In this document: piece after piece, positions 1 to 8,862 of the stretch
Layout of the letters: each line of letters starts with the position of its first letter
How positions within the stretch are numbered: the stretch's first letter is position 1
NCBI GenBank assembly: GCA_002342785.1
Contig: DDQV01000161.1
Coordinates: forward strand, 1-37,433
From: Fusobacteriaceae bacterium UBA2433
Lineage (GTDB): Bacteria; Fusobacteriota; Fusobacteriia; Fusobacteriales; Fusobacteriaceae
Reading direction: 5' to 3'
Length of the DNA stretch: 37,433 bases
Notes under the pieces: model-generated
What the model was told of the DNA's origin: nothing
Database searches by the model: none
Seen by the model: only the letters and a program-made list of their open reading frames with translations
Program-made: the position numbers and the translations under genes

Positions 1-141
1 TTTTTTTATTAATAATTTAGAAAAAATGAAATAAATAACTTATTTAAAAATTTATACAAAGATTTTTAAATAATGGGGTATACTTAACATTAGACCGAAA
101 AACTATTATAAGTGATTTTATATCATGACAGGAGAGATTTT

Positions 142-3100
142 ATGAAAAAATTATTTTTAGGCATTGATTTAGGCTCTACAACTATTAAAATTGTTTGTAT
201 TAATTCTAAAAAAGAAATATTATATTCTATTTATGAAAGACATTTTTCCGATGTAAAAAAGAAATTAAAATTTATTTTAGATGAGATGTTAGATACACTC
301 ACAAAAAAATTTGGAAAAGATCTAATTTTTAGAGTTAATATTACAGGATCATCGGGGATAGGAATATCTAAGATATTAGATTTTAATTTTACTCAGGAAG
401 TTATCTCCTGTACTAGAGCAATTGAAGTATTGATTCCAGAAACAGATGTGGCTATAGAATTAGGTGGAGAAGATGCAAAAATAACATTTTTTAAAAATAA
501 AACTGAACAAAGGATGAATGGAAGTTGTGCTGGTGGTACAGGAGCCTTCATAGATCAAATGGCAAATCTGTTAAATACAGATGCAAAGGGATTAAATGAA
601 TTAGCAAAAAAATCTGGTACAATTTATCCAATAGCTTCCAGATGTGGTGTCTTTGCCAAAACAGATATCCAGCCTCTCATAAATGAAGGAGTCAAAACAG
701 AAGATATTGCAGTTTCTATCTTACAAGCTGTTGTAAATCAAACTATAACAGGTCTTGCTTGTGGGAAAAAAATAGAAAAAAAAGTAGCTTTCTTAGGAGG
801 ACCTTTATATTTTTTAAGTGAGTTAAGAAATAGATTTAAAAAAACATTAGAATTAGATGATGAAGACATTTTATTTCCAAATGAATCACAATTATTTGTC
901 GCGAAAGGAGCTTGTTTTATTGCTCTAGAAGAGGATGACTTTTCATTTATTGATCTTAATAATCTAAATAAAAAATTACAGTTATTACTTGAAACTAATC
1001 CTAAAAAATCTCTATTTTTAAAACCACTTTTTTTGACAAAAAAAGAAAGAAAAGAATTTTATGAGAGACATGAATCTGAAAAAATTGATGAAGTTGATAT
1101 AGAAAAATATAAAGGAGATGCATATTTAGGAATCGATGCAGGATCAACAACTATAAAGTTAATCCTTATTTCCGAAGATTTAAAAATTTTATATTCTTTT
1201 TACTCTAATAATAAGGGAACTCCCACAGATGTTCTCCTTAAAGAGATGAAAAGATTATATAAAAAATTAGGAGATAGAATAAAAATAAAGGGATCTTGTG
1301 TCACTGGTTATGGAGAAAATTTAATCAAATCAGCATTTAATATTGATTATGGAATAGTCGAAACTATAGCTCATTATAAGGGCTCAAAATATTTTTTACC
1401 CAATGTAGATTTTATTTTAGATATTGGTGGACAAGATATGAAGTGTTTAAAAATAAAGGATGGCGTTATAAAATCAATTCTTTTAAATGAAGCTTGTTCC
1501 TCTGGATGTGGTTCTTTTTTAGAAACTTTTGCTAACTCTTTAAATATAGATATCCTAGAATTTTCAAAGATAGGACTAGAATCAAAACAACCTTGTGACC
1601 TAGGTACTAGGTGTACAGTCTTTATGAATTCAAAGGTAAAACAAGCTCAAAAAGAAGGAGCTAAGATAGAAGATATTTCAGCAGGTTTATCATATTCTGT
1701 TATAAAAAATACTCTCTATAAAGTTATAAAAATGAAAAATAGTAGTGAACTAGGAGAAAATATAGTAGTCCAAGGAGGAACTTTTTTAAATGATTCTGTT
1801 TTAAGATGTTTTGAATTAATCTCTAAAAAATCTGTAATAAGACCTAATATAGCAGGTTTAATGGGTGCTTTTGGATGTGCTCTCATAGCTAAAGAAAATT
1901 CAAAAAAAGAAAAAAAAGAGATATCATCTATTTTAAGTCTAAAAGATATAAATGATTTTTCCTTTGAGAGTAATCTCATTAAGTGTAAGGGTTGTGGAAA
2001 TAATTGTTTGTTAACTATCCATCTATTTAAAACAGGTAAAAAGTTTATCTCAGGAAATAGATGTGATAATTTTTTAGAAAAAAGAAAAAAAGAATCAAAA
2101 TATAATATGGTGGAATATAAATATAATAGATTATTTAATTATAATCCTTTAGATATTTCAAAAAGTTTTAGAGGAGAGATAGGTATTCCTAGAGTTTTAA
2201 ATATCTATGAATCATATCCTTTTTGGTTTACATTTTTGACCTCTTTGGGTTTTAGAGTTATCCTTTCAGATGAATCTTCTAAAGAACTATATAATAAAGG
2301 AATTGGAACTATCTCATCAGATTCTATCTGTTATCCAGCCAAACTCGTTCATGGACATATTGTAAATTTAATAGAAAAAGGGATAAAAAAAATATTTTAT
2401 CCTTGTGTAGTTTATGAGGAAAAAGAATCTTCAAAATCTGACAATAAATTCAATTGTCCAATTGTAATTTCATATTCTGAAGTTATTAAAAATAATATGG
2501 ATATTTTAAAGGAAAAAAATATAGAAGTAATAAATCCATTTGTATCTTTAGAAAATAAAAAAACAATCTATAAAATATTAAAAAAAGAATTTTCTCAGTA
2601 CAATATATCTAAATCTGAAATAAAAAAAGCTGTTGATCTTAGTTGGGAGGAAAGAAATCATTATAAAGAAGATCTATTAAAAAAAACAAAGGAAACTCTA
2701 AAATATATAGAAGAAAATAATAAAATAGGGATAGTTTTGTGTGGAAGACCCTATCATTTAGACAAAGAGATCAATCATGGAATCCCTGATATTTTAAATT
2801 CTTTTGATATACCTGTCTTAACAGGAGATATTATATCTACTCTATCTTCATTAAAATATGATTTGAGAGTTGTAGATCAATGGACCTATCATTCTAGATT
2901 ATATAGAGCGGCAAATTTTGTAGGACAACATAAAAATTTAGAATTAATTGAGTTTAATAGTTTTAGTTGTGGAATTGATTCAATAACTATAGATCAAGTC
3001 TCAGAAATTTTAGAACATTATGGAAAAACACATACAGTTTTAAAAATAGATGAGATAAGTAATATGGGTTCTATTAAGATTAGACTTAGAAGTTTATTTG

Positions 3101-4380
3101 CAGTTTTAGAAGATAGAAAAAAAGATATTTTTAAACTAGTTGAATCTAAAAAAGATACTCCAAAGGTAAAATTTAAAAAAAATTCAAAGGATAATTATAC
3201 TATAATTGCTCCTCAAATGTCACCAATACACTTTGATTTAATAGAAACAGCTTTTCGATCTAGTGGTTATAATTTAGAAATTTTAGAGGAAACAAAAGAG
3301 GCTATTGAGGTAGGTTTAAAATATGTCAATAACGATGCTTGTTACCCAGCTATATTAGTTATAGGAGAATTAATCTTAGCTCTAAAATCTAAAAAATTTA
3401 ATTTGAAAAAAACAGCAGTTTTAATATCTCAAACAGGTGGAAGTTGCCGTGCAACAAATTATACAGCTTTATTAAAAAAAGCTTTAATAGATGCAGGTTT
3501 TAAAAATATTCCAATACTTTCTCTAAATAGTATAGGATATGAAAAACAAGAAGGTTTTAAACTAAGTCTAAAATTAATTCATAGATTGATAATGGCAATT
3601 TCTTATGGAGATTTTTTGATGAATTTATTATATAAAGTGAGACCCTATGAAAAAGTTCCAGGAACTACCAATGAACTTTACAATAGATATAGGGAGATAA
3701 TAAAGAAAAATATAGAAACTGGTAGTCTAATTAAATTTAAAGAAAATATCTATGAGGCAATAGAAGAGTTTTTAAAAATAAAGACTATCGACAAAAAGAA
3801 AATAAAAGTAGGAATAGTTGGGGAAATTTTAGTTAAGTTCAGTCCTTGTGCAAACAATAATTTAATCGATGCTTTAGAAGAGGAGGGCTGCGAAGTTAAA
3901 GTTTATGGATTAATGAACTTTATCAACTATTGTATCTATAGTGATGGATTTCTTGAAGAAAAATTTAAAAGCAAACTATTTTCCATAAAATATAAATTTT
4001 TTCTCTCGATTCTAAAAATTTATACTAATATAATCGACAAAGCTTTGGATAAGACTAAAATTTTTAAAAGTGAAAATTTAATTGATAAAATAGCTGAAAA
4101 AACTTCTGAATATATTTCTTTAGGTAATCAATCTGGAGAAGGTTGGTTTTTAGTCGGTGAAATGATCGATCTTATAGAAGAAAAAATTAATAATATTATT
4201 TGTATACAACCTTTTGGTTGTTTACCTAACCAAATAACAGGTAGAGGAATGATGAAAAAAATAAAACAAATCTATCCAGAGTCAAATATTACTGCAATCG
4301 ATTATGATCCCTCTTATTCAGAAGTAAATCAAATTAATAGAATTAAATTAATGATTTCAATTGGTAAAAAAAATTTATAA
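142..4380 (+). CDS. 2-hydroxyacyl-CoA dehydratase activase, two-ATPase fusion (BadF/BadG/BcrA/BcrD family)
   Basis: 1412 residues. Two ASKHA-type ATPase domains are visible: GIDLGSTTIKIV near residues 7-18 and GIDAGSTTIKL near 330-340, each followed by a GG(E/Q)D phosphate segment (about 109 and 426) and a Cys-bearing motif (NGSCAGGTGAF with Cys about 129; EACSSGCGSF about 455). In known activators these cysteines hold a [4Fe-4S] cluster at a dimer interface and ATP hydrolysis drives an electron into the dehydratase. The C-terminal half matches the activase-associated DUF2229 region and then a dehydratase-subunit-like part (CGRPYHLD; NNDACYPA; QTGGSCRATNY). Such giant fusions are common in anaerobes and their true substrate is mostly unknown. 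No dehydratase A/B genes are adjacent, so it may act alone. I chose ATG 142 because AGGAGA lies 6 bases upstream; a GTG at 112 in frame has no good site. TATACT at 79-84 is a possible -10. Confidence 0.88.
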   Translation: MKKLFLGIDLGSTTIKIVCINSKKEILYSIYERHFSDVKKKLKFILDEMLDTLTKKFGKDLIFRVNITGSSGIGISKILDFNFTQEVISCTRAIEVLIPETDVAIELGGEDAKITFFKNKTEQRMNGSCAGGTGAFIDQMANLLNTDAKGLNELAKKSGTIYPIASRCGVFAKTDIQPLINEGVKTEDIAVSILQAVVNQTITGLACGKKIEKKVAFLGGPLYFLSELRNRFKKTLELDDEDILFPNESQLFVAKGACFIALEEDDFSFIDLNNLNKKLQLLLETNPKKSLFLKPLFLTKKERKEFYERHESEKIDEVDIEKYKGDAYLGIDAGSTTIKLILISEDLKILYSFYSNNKGTPTDVLLKEMKRLYKKLGDRIKIKGSCVTGYGENLIKSAFNIDYGIVETIAHYKGSKYFLPNVDFILDIGGQDMKCLKIKDGVIKSILLNEACSSGCGSFLETFANSLNIDILEFSKIGLESKQPCDLGTRCTVFMNSKVKQAQKEGAKIEDISAGLSYSVIKNTLYKVIKMKNSSELGENIVVQGGTFLNDSVLRCFELISKKSVIRPNIAGLMGAFGCALIAKENSKKEKKEISSILSLKDINDFSFESNLIKCKGCGNNCLLTIHLFKTGKKFISGNRCDNFLEKRKKESKYNMVEYKYNRLFNYNPLDISKSFRGEIGIPRVLNIYESYPFWFTFLTSLGFRVILSDESSKELYNKGIGTISSDSICYPAKLVHGHIVNLIEKGIKKIFYPCVVYEEKESSKSDNKFNCPIVISYSEVIKNNMDILKEKNIEVINPFVSLENKKTIYKILKKEFSQYNISKSEIKKAVDLSWEERNHYKEDLLKKTKETLKYIEENNKIGIVLCGRPYHLDKEINHGIPDILNSFDIPVLTGDIISTLSSLKYDLRVVDQWTYHSRLYRAANFVGQHKNLELIEFNSFSCGIDSITIDQVSEILEHYGKTHTVLKIDEISNMGSIKIRLRSLFAVLEDRKKDIFKLVESKKDTPKVKFKKNSKDNYTIIAPQMSPIHFDLIETAFRSSGYNLEILEETKEAIEVGLKYVNNDACYPAILVIGELILALKSKKFNLKKTAVLISQTGGSCRATNYTALLKKALIDAGFKNIPILSLNSIGYEKQEGFKLSLKLIHRLIMAISYGDFLMNLLYKVRPYEKVPGTTNELYNRYREIIKKNIETGSLIKFKENIYEAIEEFLKIKTIDKKKIKVGIVGEILVKFSPCANNNLIDALEEEGCEVKVYGLMNFINYCIYSDGFLEEKFKSKLFSIKYKFFLSILKIYTNIIDKALDKTKIFKSENLIDKIAEKTSEYISLGNQSGEGWFLVGEMIDLIEEKINNIICIQPFGCLPNQITGRGMMKKIKQIYPESNITAIDYDPSYSEVNQINRIKLMISIGKKNL

Positions 4381-4432
4381 TGAAATTTATAAAAAAAATT
4401 AATTTATTTTAATTCTATTCTTTCAATATAGG

Positions 4433-4441
4433 TGGTATACT
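4433..4441 (+). promoter_or_regulatory. Extended -10 promoter candidate for the 56-residue gene
   Basis: TGGTATACT is a TGn extended -10 with one mismatch to TATAAT. It lies about 50 bases before the GTG at 4490. No convincing -35 is seen, as is usual for extended -10 promoters. Confidence 0.4.
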
Positions 4442-4489
4442 TTATTGATAAGGTATTATCTATAATTAATTTTAGGAGGTGTCTATAAG

Positions 4490-4660
4490 GTGAAAGCTTT
4501 TCTTATACTAAAAAAAGGTGAAAAAATTATACAAGATTTTAATAACAAAACATTACTTTTAGCTTCTATAATATCTTGGAATAAAAGTTTTGGAGACTAT
4601 GATCCTATGAAAATTATAATGGCTTTAGATGGTAATTGCCAAATAATTTTTAGTTCTTAA
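4490..4660 (+). CDS. Small hypothetical protein, 56 residues
   Basis: Short reading frame starting with GTG at 4490, preceded by a strong AGGAGGT about 8 bases upstream and, further up, an extended -10 element. The product begins MKAFLILKKGEKIIQ and ends NCQIIFSS; it has a basic N-terminal half, one Trp and one Cys, and no membrane segment. The frame closes 30 bases before a bidirectional terminator. I do not recognise a family. Support for it being real rests on the ribosome binding site, the promoter-like element and the clean gene-sized gap it fills between the activase and mnmA. Confidence 0.6.
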   Translation: MKAFLILKKGEKIIQDFNNKTLLLASIISWNKSFGDYDPMKIIMALDGNCQIIFSS

Positions 4661-4690
4661 TTTTTAGTTCTTCATCTTTACAAACTTTAA

Positions 4691-4722
4691 AAAAAACCCA
4701 AATCTTTTTGATTTGGGTTTTT
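4691..4722. terminator. Bidirectional intrinsic terminator
   Basis: Stem AAAACCCAAATC / GATTTGGGTTTT with a five-base loop and T-runs on both strands. It serves the rightward 56-residue gene and the leftward mnmA, which converge here. Confidence 0.9.
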
Positions 4723-4756
4723 ATTATTTGAAGTAATTATTACTTTTTAAATCTTA

Positions 4757-5863
4757 TTATTTAACTATAAATCCACTAGCTATGACTTCTCCATCATAAT
4801 TATAAAGGACAACTCCCTGCCCCGGAGTTACAGCTCTAACCTTCTCTTCTAAGAAATCTACTTTTATCTTATCATTTTCTAAAATCTTTACACTACAAGA
4901 ATGAAATTTATCTCGAGATCTAGTCTTTACTTTCAATTTCATATTTTTTAATTCTTCTATCTTTTCACAACCCAAAAGATTTATTTTGTTTGCTATCAAA
5001 TATGAACTAAATAATTCTTCATTTTTTCCAACTATCAAACAATTTTTTTTACTATCTATTTCTACAACATAAAGTGGTTCTGGAAAACTTATTCCTAAAC
5101 CTTTTCTCTGCCCAATAGTATAAAAACTTATTCCTCTATGTTTTCCAATTACTTTTCCATCTGTTGTAATAATATCTCCTTCACAACTTGCTTTTCCATC
5201 TGTCAGTTCATTTAAAAACTCACTTAATTTACCATCTTCTACAAAGCAAATCTCTTGACTATCTTTTTTTGCATATACTCTAATATTTAATAATTTAGCC
5301 AATTCTCTTACTTGTGGTTTTTTAAGATCTCCTATTGGAAACATTAATTTTTGTATATTTTCTTTTCTCATTTGAGAAAGGAAATATACTTGATCTTTAT
5401 TTAGATCATCTCCTACTTTTAGCAATCCGTTTTCTATTTTAGCATAATGACCAGTGGCTATAAAATCTGCCCCATGGGATAATCCTAATTCTACCAGTCT
5501 TCCAAATTTTATATGCCTATTGCACACCATACACGGATTAGGAGTTTTCCCTTCAATATAGTCATTTACAAACCTATCTACTACTAACTCCTTAAACTCA
5601 TCTCCTAAATGAATCATATGATGTTCTATCCCAAGATCGTCGCATACTTTTTTTGCATCACTCAAATCTATACTTTGACTACACGATGATCCACTAGTCC
5701 AAACTTCCATTGTTATCCCAAAAACATTATATCCTTGTTTTTTTAAAAGATAAGCTACTGTTGAAGAATCTACTCCTCCACTCATTGCAACTGCTATTGT
5801 TACGTCTTCATTCTTTGAATCATACTCTAAATATGAATCTAATTTTTTAACATTTTTTACCAT
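4757..5863 (-). CDS. mnmA: tRNA-specific 2-thiouridylase MnmA
   Basis: 368 residues, the usual family length plus a short N-terminal extension. MnmA adenylates U34 of tRNA-Glu, -Gln and -Lys and inserts sulfur to give s2U34. The PP-loop SGGVDSS is at residues 28-34, the catalytic PNPCMVCN at 108-115 and the second catalytic cysteine in QEICFV at about 206. The enterobacterial DxxC motif is here CxxC (Cys111, Cys114), the arrangement discussed for Fe-S-dependent thiolases of this family. The start ATG has AAGGAG upstream. It lies 40 bases downstream of the LysE-type gene and ends at a terminator, so the two are probably co-transcribed. Confidence 0.96.
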   Translation of the reverse strand: MVKNVKKLDSYLEYDSKNEDVTIAVAMSGGVDSSTVAYLLKKQGYNVFGITMEVWTSGSSCSQSIDLSDAKKVCDDLGIEHHMIHLGDEFKELVVDRFVNDYIEGKTPNPCMVCNRHIKFGRLVELGLSHGADFIATGHYAKIENGLLKVGDDLNKDQVYFLSQMRKENIQKLMFPIGDLKKPQVRELAKLLNIRVYAKKDSQEICFVEDGKLSEFLNELTDGKASCEGDIITTDGKVIGKHRGISFYTIGQRKGLGISFPEPLYVVEIDSKKNCLIVGKNEELFSSYLIANKINLLGCEKIEELKNMKLKVKTRSRDKFHSCSVKILENDKIKVDFLEEKVRAVTPGQGVVLYNYDGEVIASGFIVK

Positions 5864-5903
5864 TTCACTACTCCTTTTTAAGACTATAGGAAAAAGCTAT
5901 ATC

Positions 5904-6515
5904 TTAGTTTTTTATAAATGATGACAGTGTTATTATAACTCCGCCTAACATAATTATTATACTGGCATAATGCCTCAATATTTCTAATGTTTCTAGTGTT
6001 ATTTTCTTTCTATAATGAGATAATGCTCCTGTTATTCCAAACCATTGAATTCCTCCGCCGATTATTATTCCTAAAGCAATTTTTAAACTAATATGTTTTA
6101 CATCTGTAGATACACCTAAAATTGTAAAAAGTCCTATAAAGGTAAAGATTGAGAGAGGATTAGCAAAAGCTACTAAAATAGTTGTTATATAAGATCTTAT
6201 ATAACCAAGATGATCTATTTCAACAGTATTTGACATATTTTTTCTACTCCTAAAAATTTTATACCCCAATCCTAATATTAAGATTCCAGATACCACCTTA
6301 ATTTCAGCTTGATAATCACGCAATAAACTTTCTACATATCTAAATCCAAATAACGCAATAAGCCCATAACAAACATCTGCTGTTATCATTCCCATAGAAG
6401 ATATAAATCCCTTATACCTTCCTTCGGATAATGTTTTTTCCATACAATATAAAGCTAGTGGACCAAAAGGTAATGAAAGTACCATTCCACATATAATTCC
6501 ATCTAATAAATGCAC
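5904..6515 (-). CDS. LysE/RhtB family exporter
   Basis: 203 residues with about six hydrophobic segments. The N-terminus (GMVLSLPFGPLALYCM) carries the conserved G-x-x-x-x-x-P-G-P-type signature of the LysE translocator family, here with SLPFGPLA; family members export amino acids or related small molecules across the inner membrane. The start is GTG, placed 7 bases after AGGAGA. An extended -10 element (TGATATAAT) is 45 bases upstream. The substrate cannot be read from the sequence. It leads a likely two-gene operon with mnmA, with no obvious functional link. Confidence 0.85.
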   Translation of the reverse strand: MHLLDGIICGMVLSLPFGPLALYCMEKTLSEGRYKGFISSMGMITADVCYGLIALFGFRYVESLLRDYQAEIKVVSGILILGLGYKIFRSRKNMSNTVEIDHLGYIRSYITTILVAFANPLSIFTFIGLFTILGVSTDVKHISLKIALGIIIGGGIQWFGITGALSHYRKKITLETLEILRHYASIIIMLGGVIITLSSFIKN

Positions 6516-6559
6516 TTAAATCTCCTATTTTTCCTATTTTATATGAACAATTTAAATAC

Positions 6560-6568
6560 ATTATATCA
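6560..6568 (-). promoter_or_regulatory. Extended -10 promoter for the lysE-mnmA operon
   Basis: On the minus strand the sequence reads TGATATAAT: a perfect TATAAT with an upstream TGn. A weak A/G-rich -35 region precedes it. It sits 45 bases before the exporter start. Confidence 0.6.
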
Positions 6569-6589
6569 TATTTCATTTATTTTTTCCCT

Positions 6590-6829
6590 CTAATATTCAT
6601 ATTCCATTATTGTTTCTTTGTCATCTTCTAGATCAGATATTCTCATCATTGTCTTCCTTTTTAATTTATCATATTTGTATTCATACACCCAATGAACTAT
6701 TAATTTTCCCATCCCATCTATTTTTTTAAATAAAATTGGATCTCCATGTTCATTATAATTATATTCTTGAATACTTTTTATATTTTGATCTTTATCTTTA
6801 ACAACTATTTTTTTTGGATTTTTTTCCAT
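6590..6829 (-). CDS. Hypothetical 79-residue protein with YD/RHS-like pattern
   Basis: The internal ATG at 6829 is chosen over an upstream in-frame start at 6865 because AGGAGG lies seven bases before it and the longer frame would run through a perfect hairpin. The product has the segments EYNYNEHGDPI and YEYKYDKLKRKT, which resemble the repeated Y-x-Y-D/N pattern of RHS/YD and related beta-strand repeats. There is no signal peptide. It follows the exported amidohydrolase by 56 bases on the same strand. Function unknown; it may be a stand-alone YD-like domain. Confidence 0.65.
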   Translation of the reverse strand: MEKNPKKIVVKDKDQNIKSIQEYNYNEHGDPILFKKIDGMGKLIVHWVYEYKYDKLKRKTMMRISDLEDDKETIMEYEY

Positions 6830-6850
6830 TTTAATTCCTCCTAATAAATT

Positions 6851-6878
6851 TAAATCTACTCCCAAAAGAGTAGATTTA
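6851..6878 (-). terminator. Perfect 11-bp hairpin between amidohydrolase and the 79-residue gene
   Basis: TAAATCTACTC and GAGTAGATTTA flank a six-base loop. It lies after the amidohydrolase stop and just before the next gene's ribosome binding site. The T-run downstream on the minus strand is poor, so it may be a weak terminator or an RNA processing/stability hairpin. Confidence 0.5.
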
Positions 6879-6885
6879 AAAAATT

Positions 6886-8274
6886 TTATAAAGTCTCTGC
6901 TATTTTTTTTACTTCCTTTGAAAATTCTTTAATAACTTTTCTATTTTTTTCTTCATCATAAGTTAATAATTTTTTATTTTCTACAATCATTTTACCATTT
7001 ACAATAACCGTATTCACATTAGAAGCATTAGCAGAATAAACTAGTACTGAATATGGATCAAATATAGGTTGCATATTAGCAGATTTTGTTTCTAAAATAA
7101 CTATATCTGCTAATTTCCCATTTTCTAAAGAACCTAGTTCTTTTTCTCTATGAATAGCTCTAGCTCCACCCATTGTAGTCATTTCAACAACTTTATAAGG
7201 TGGCATTGCAGATCTATCTTTATTTATCAATTTATGCAATTTAGCAACATATCCCATTTGTCCAATTATATCTAATGTATTTCCACTCATAGGGCCATCT
7301 GTTCCTAAACCAATCCTAAGACCATCATCAAACATTTTAAGTGCTGGTGATACTCCTTTTGCAGATTTAATATTGGCTACCATATTATGAGCTATCCCTA
7401 TATCTCTTTTTTTCATAAGTTCTATATCGCTTTCTGTCACAAAAATAGAATGTGCTGCTATGAATCTTTCATTTAATAACCCTATAGAATCTAAATATTC
7501 AATAGGAGTCATATTATATTGTTTCTTAAATTTATCAAATTCTTTTTGAGTCTCTGCTACATGCATAGAAACAGGAACATTATATTTTTTTGATAGATCT
7601 CTTATCTTCTCTAAATCTTCTTTTTTAACTGTATGAGGAGCATGAGGTCCAAAACCAGGAGTAATTAATTCATCATTTTTATATTTTTCTATAAATTCTG
7701 TTGCCATTTTTATCTTAGCTTCTCCATCTTTCCCATCTGCTGTAGGATATTTAATGATATTTTGTGTCATTATTCCTCTTAGACCAATTTTTTTTACAGC
7801 TTCTGCTGCACTTTCTTCAAACAAATACATATCAACCATGGTAGTAACTCCACCTTTAGCCATTTCTATAGTTCCAAGAATAGCTCCTGTGTAAACCATC
7901 TCTTTAGATACCATCTTATTTTCTAATGGAAATATATATCTATTCAATCTATCTGGAACATCATCTGCTAAACTTCTAAATACACTCATAGAAACATGAG
8001 TATGGGTATTTATCATTCCTGGCATAATTATTCCACCGTCTGCATCTATTATTTTTTTAGAAGAATATTTTTTTAATATTTTTTCATCTCCTACCTCTAT
8101 TATTTTATTTCCTTTTACAACCACAACACCGTCATCTAATACCTCTTTTTCTTCATTCATAGTTAAGACTATTCCATTTTTAACTATGAAATCTACTTTT
8201 TCTTCTGCTTTTATTTCTACGTTATTAAAAGCAAACAATGAAATAATTGTTCCTAGTAACATTAACTTTTTCAT
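6886..8274 (-). CDS. Exported amidohydrolase (MtaD/TRZ-ATZ deaminase-like)
   Basis: 462 residues. The first 23 look like a Sec signal peptide (KK, hydrophobic core LMLLGTIISLFAF, then IKA|EE). The mature part is a metal-dependent amidohydrolase: HTH at 91-93, HVAE with His238 and Glu241, His275 in AAHSIF, and Asp326 in GLGTDG. The overall layout matches 5-methylthioadenosine/S-adenosylhomocysteine and guanine-type deaminases, which are normally cytoplasmic. The segment usually reading HNPxSN-KLASG is HNMVANIKSAKG, so the substrate may differ. An extended -10 (TGATATAAT) is 32 bases upstream and GGAGGG precedes the ATG. Family call is secure, substrate is not. Confidence 0.88.
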   Translation of the reverse strand: MKKLMLLGTIISLFAFNNVEIKAEEKVDFIVKNGIVLTMNEEKEVLDDGVVVVKGNKIIEVGDEKILKKYSSKKIIDADGGIIMPGMINTHTHVSMSVFRSLADDVPDRLNRYIFPLENKMVSKEMVYTGAILGTIEMAKGGVTTMVDMYLFEESAAEAVKKIGLRGIMTQNIIKYPTADGKDGEAKIKMATEFIEKYKNDELITPGFGPHAPHTVKKEDLEKIRDLSKKYNVPVSMHVAETQKEFDKFKKQYNMTPIEYLDSIGLLNERFIAAHSIFVTESDIELMKKRDIGIAHNMVANIKSAKGVSPALKMFDDGLRIGLGTDGPMSGNTLDIIGQMGYVAKLHKLINKDRSAMPPYKVVEMTTMGGARAIHREKELGSLENGKLADIVILETKSANMQPIFDPYSVLVYSANASNVNTVIVNGKMIVENKKLLTYDEEKNRKVIKEFSKEVKKIAETL

Positions 8275-8305
8275 CTTTCCCTCCCTGTATAATTTAAATT
8301 ATTAT

Positions 8306-8314
8306 ATTATATCA
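8306..8314 (-). promoter_or_regulatory. Extended -10 promoter for the amidohydrolase
   Basis: TGATATAAT on the minus strand, identical to the element before the LysE-type gene, 32 bases before the amidohydrolase start. Confidence 0.6.
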
Positions 8315-8337
8315 TTCTATCCTTTATATATCTACTT

Positions 8338-8367
8338 AAAAAAAAGTAGCGCGGCGACACTTTTTTC
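8338..8367. terminator. Hairpin with GCGGCGACAC core, terminator-like
   Basis: AAAAAAGT and ACTTTTTT arms enclose a GC-rich centre (GCGCGGCGACAC in plus orientation), with T-runs on both strands. The core GCGGCGACACTT recurs in the terminator at 10206-10245. No intact gene ends here, which suggests that a gene once lay to the right. Confidence 0.5.
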
Positions 8368-8592
8368 AATTATTGACAAAAAATATATTTCATCTTATAC
8401 TGTTTGGATGTAAACAATTCAAAATATAAATTATATTTTGAAATTTAAACGGTTAATCTTTAAAATTTTAATTTTTTAATTGATTAAAGGTCCACTTTTA
8501 TTCTTTTAATAAATAAAAAATAAATTTTAATAAATTTTTAAAATTATAATTCAGAGTTAATAAATAATATTGTCTCTAGTATTTTTTCACAT

Positions 8593-8712
8593 CTATTCTT
8601 TCAAAATAGAAAATACTACACCACCACTATATTTATTTTTATTAATATTTATAGTGCCAAAATAATAATTATTACTCCATAAATAATTCATTTAATCTTT
8701 TTTCTCCAGAAA
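8593..8712 (-). pseudogene. Possible decayed coding remnant
   Basis: The 590-base gap between the amidohydrolase and the MATE gene has no intact frame. On the minus strand two adjoining frames read FSGEKRLNELFM and then YYFGTININKNKYSGG before a stop at 8593-8595; a single indel would join them. The composition looks protein-like but is too short to assign, and chance in AT-rich DNA is not excluded. The rest of 8368-8862 shows nothing more than AT-rich spacer and a weak -10-like TATAGT at 8831-8836 ahead of the MATE gene. Confidence 0.2.
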
Positions 8713-8862
8713 AACTATGTTAAATGTTCTTGCTCTATACAAAATATTCATCATTATCTTAAGCAATTAATAACAAACATAAATCCATTATTAAATTCTA
8801 AAAAATCAAATAAACTAGAGATAGTACACATATAGTTCTATTTCATTATACAAGGAGCTCAT

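Noticed and set aside
1716..1979. 87-codon minus-strand frame in the activase gene
   Set aside because: Shadow of a well-conserved gene with no ribosome binding site.
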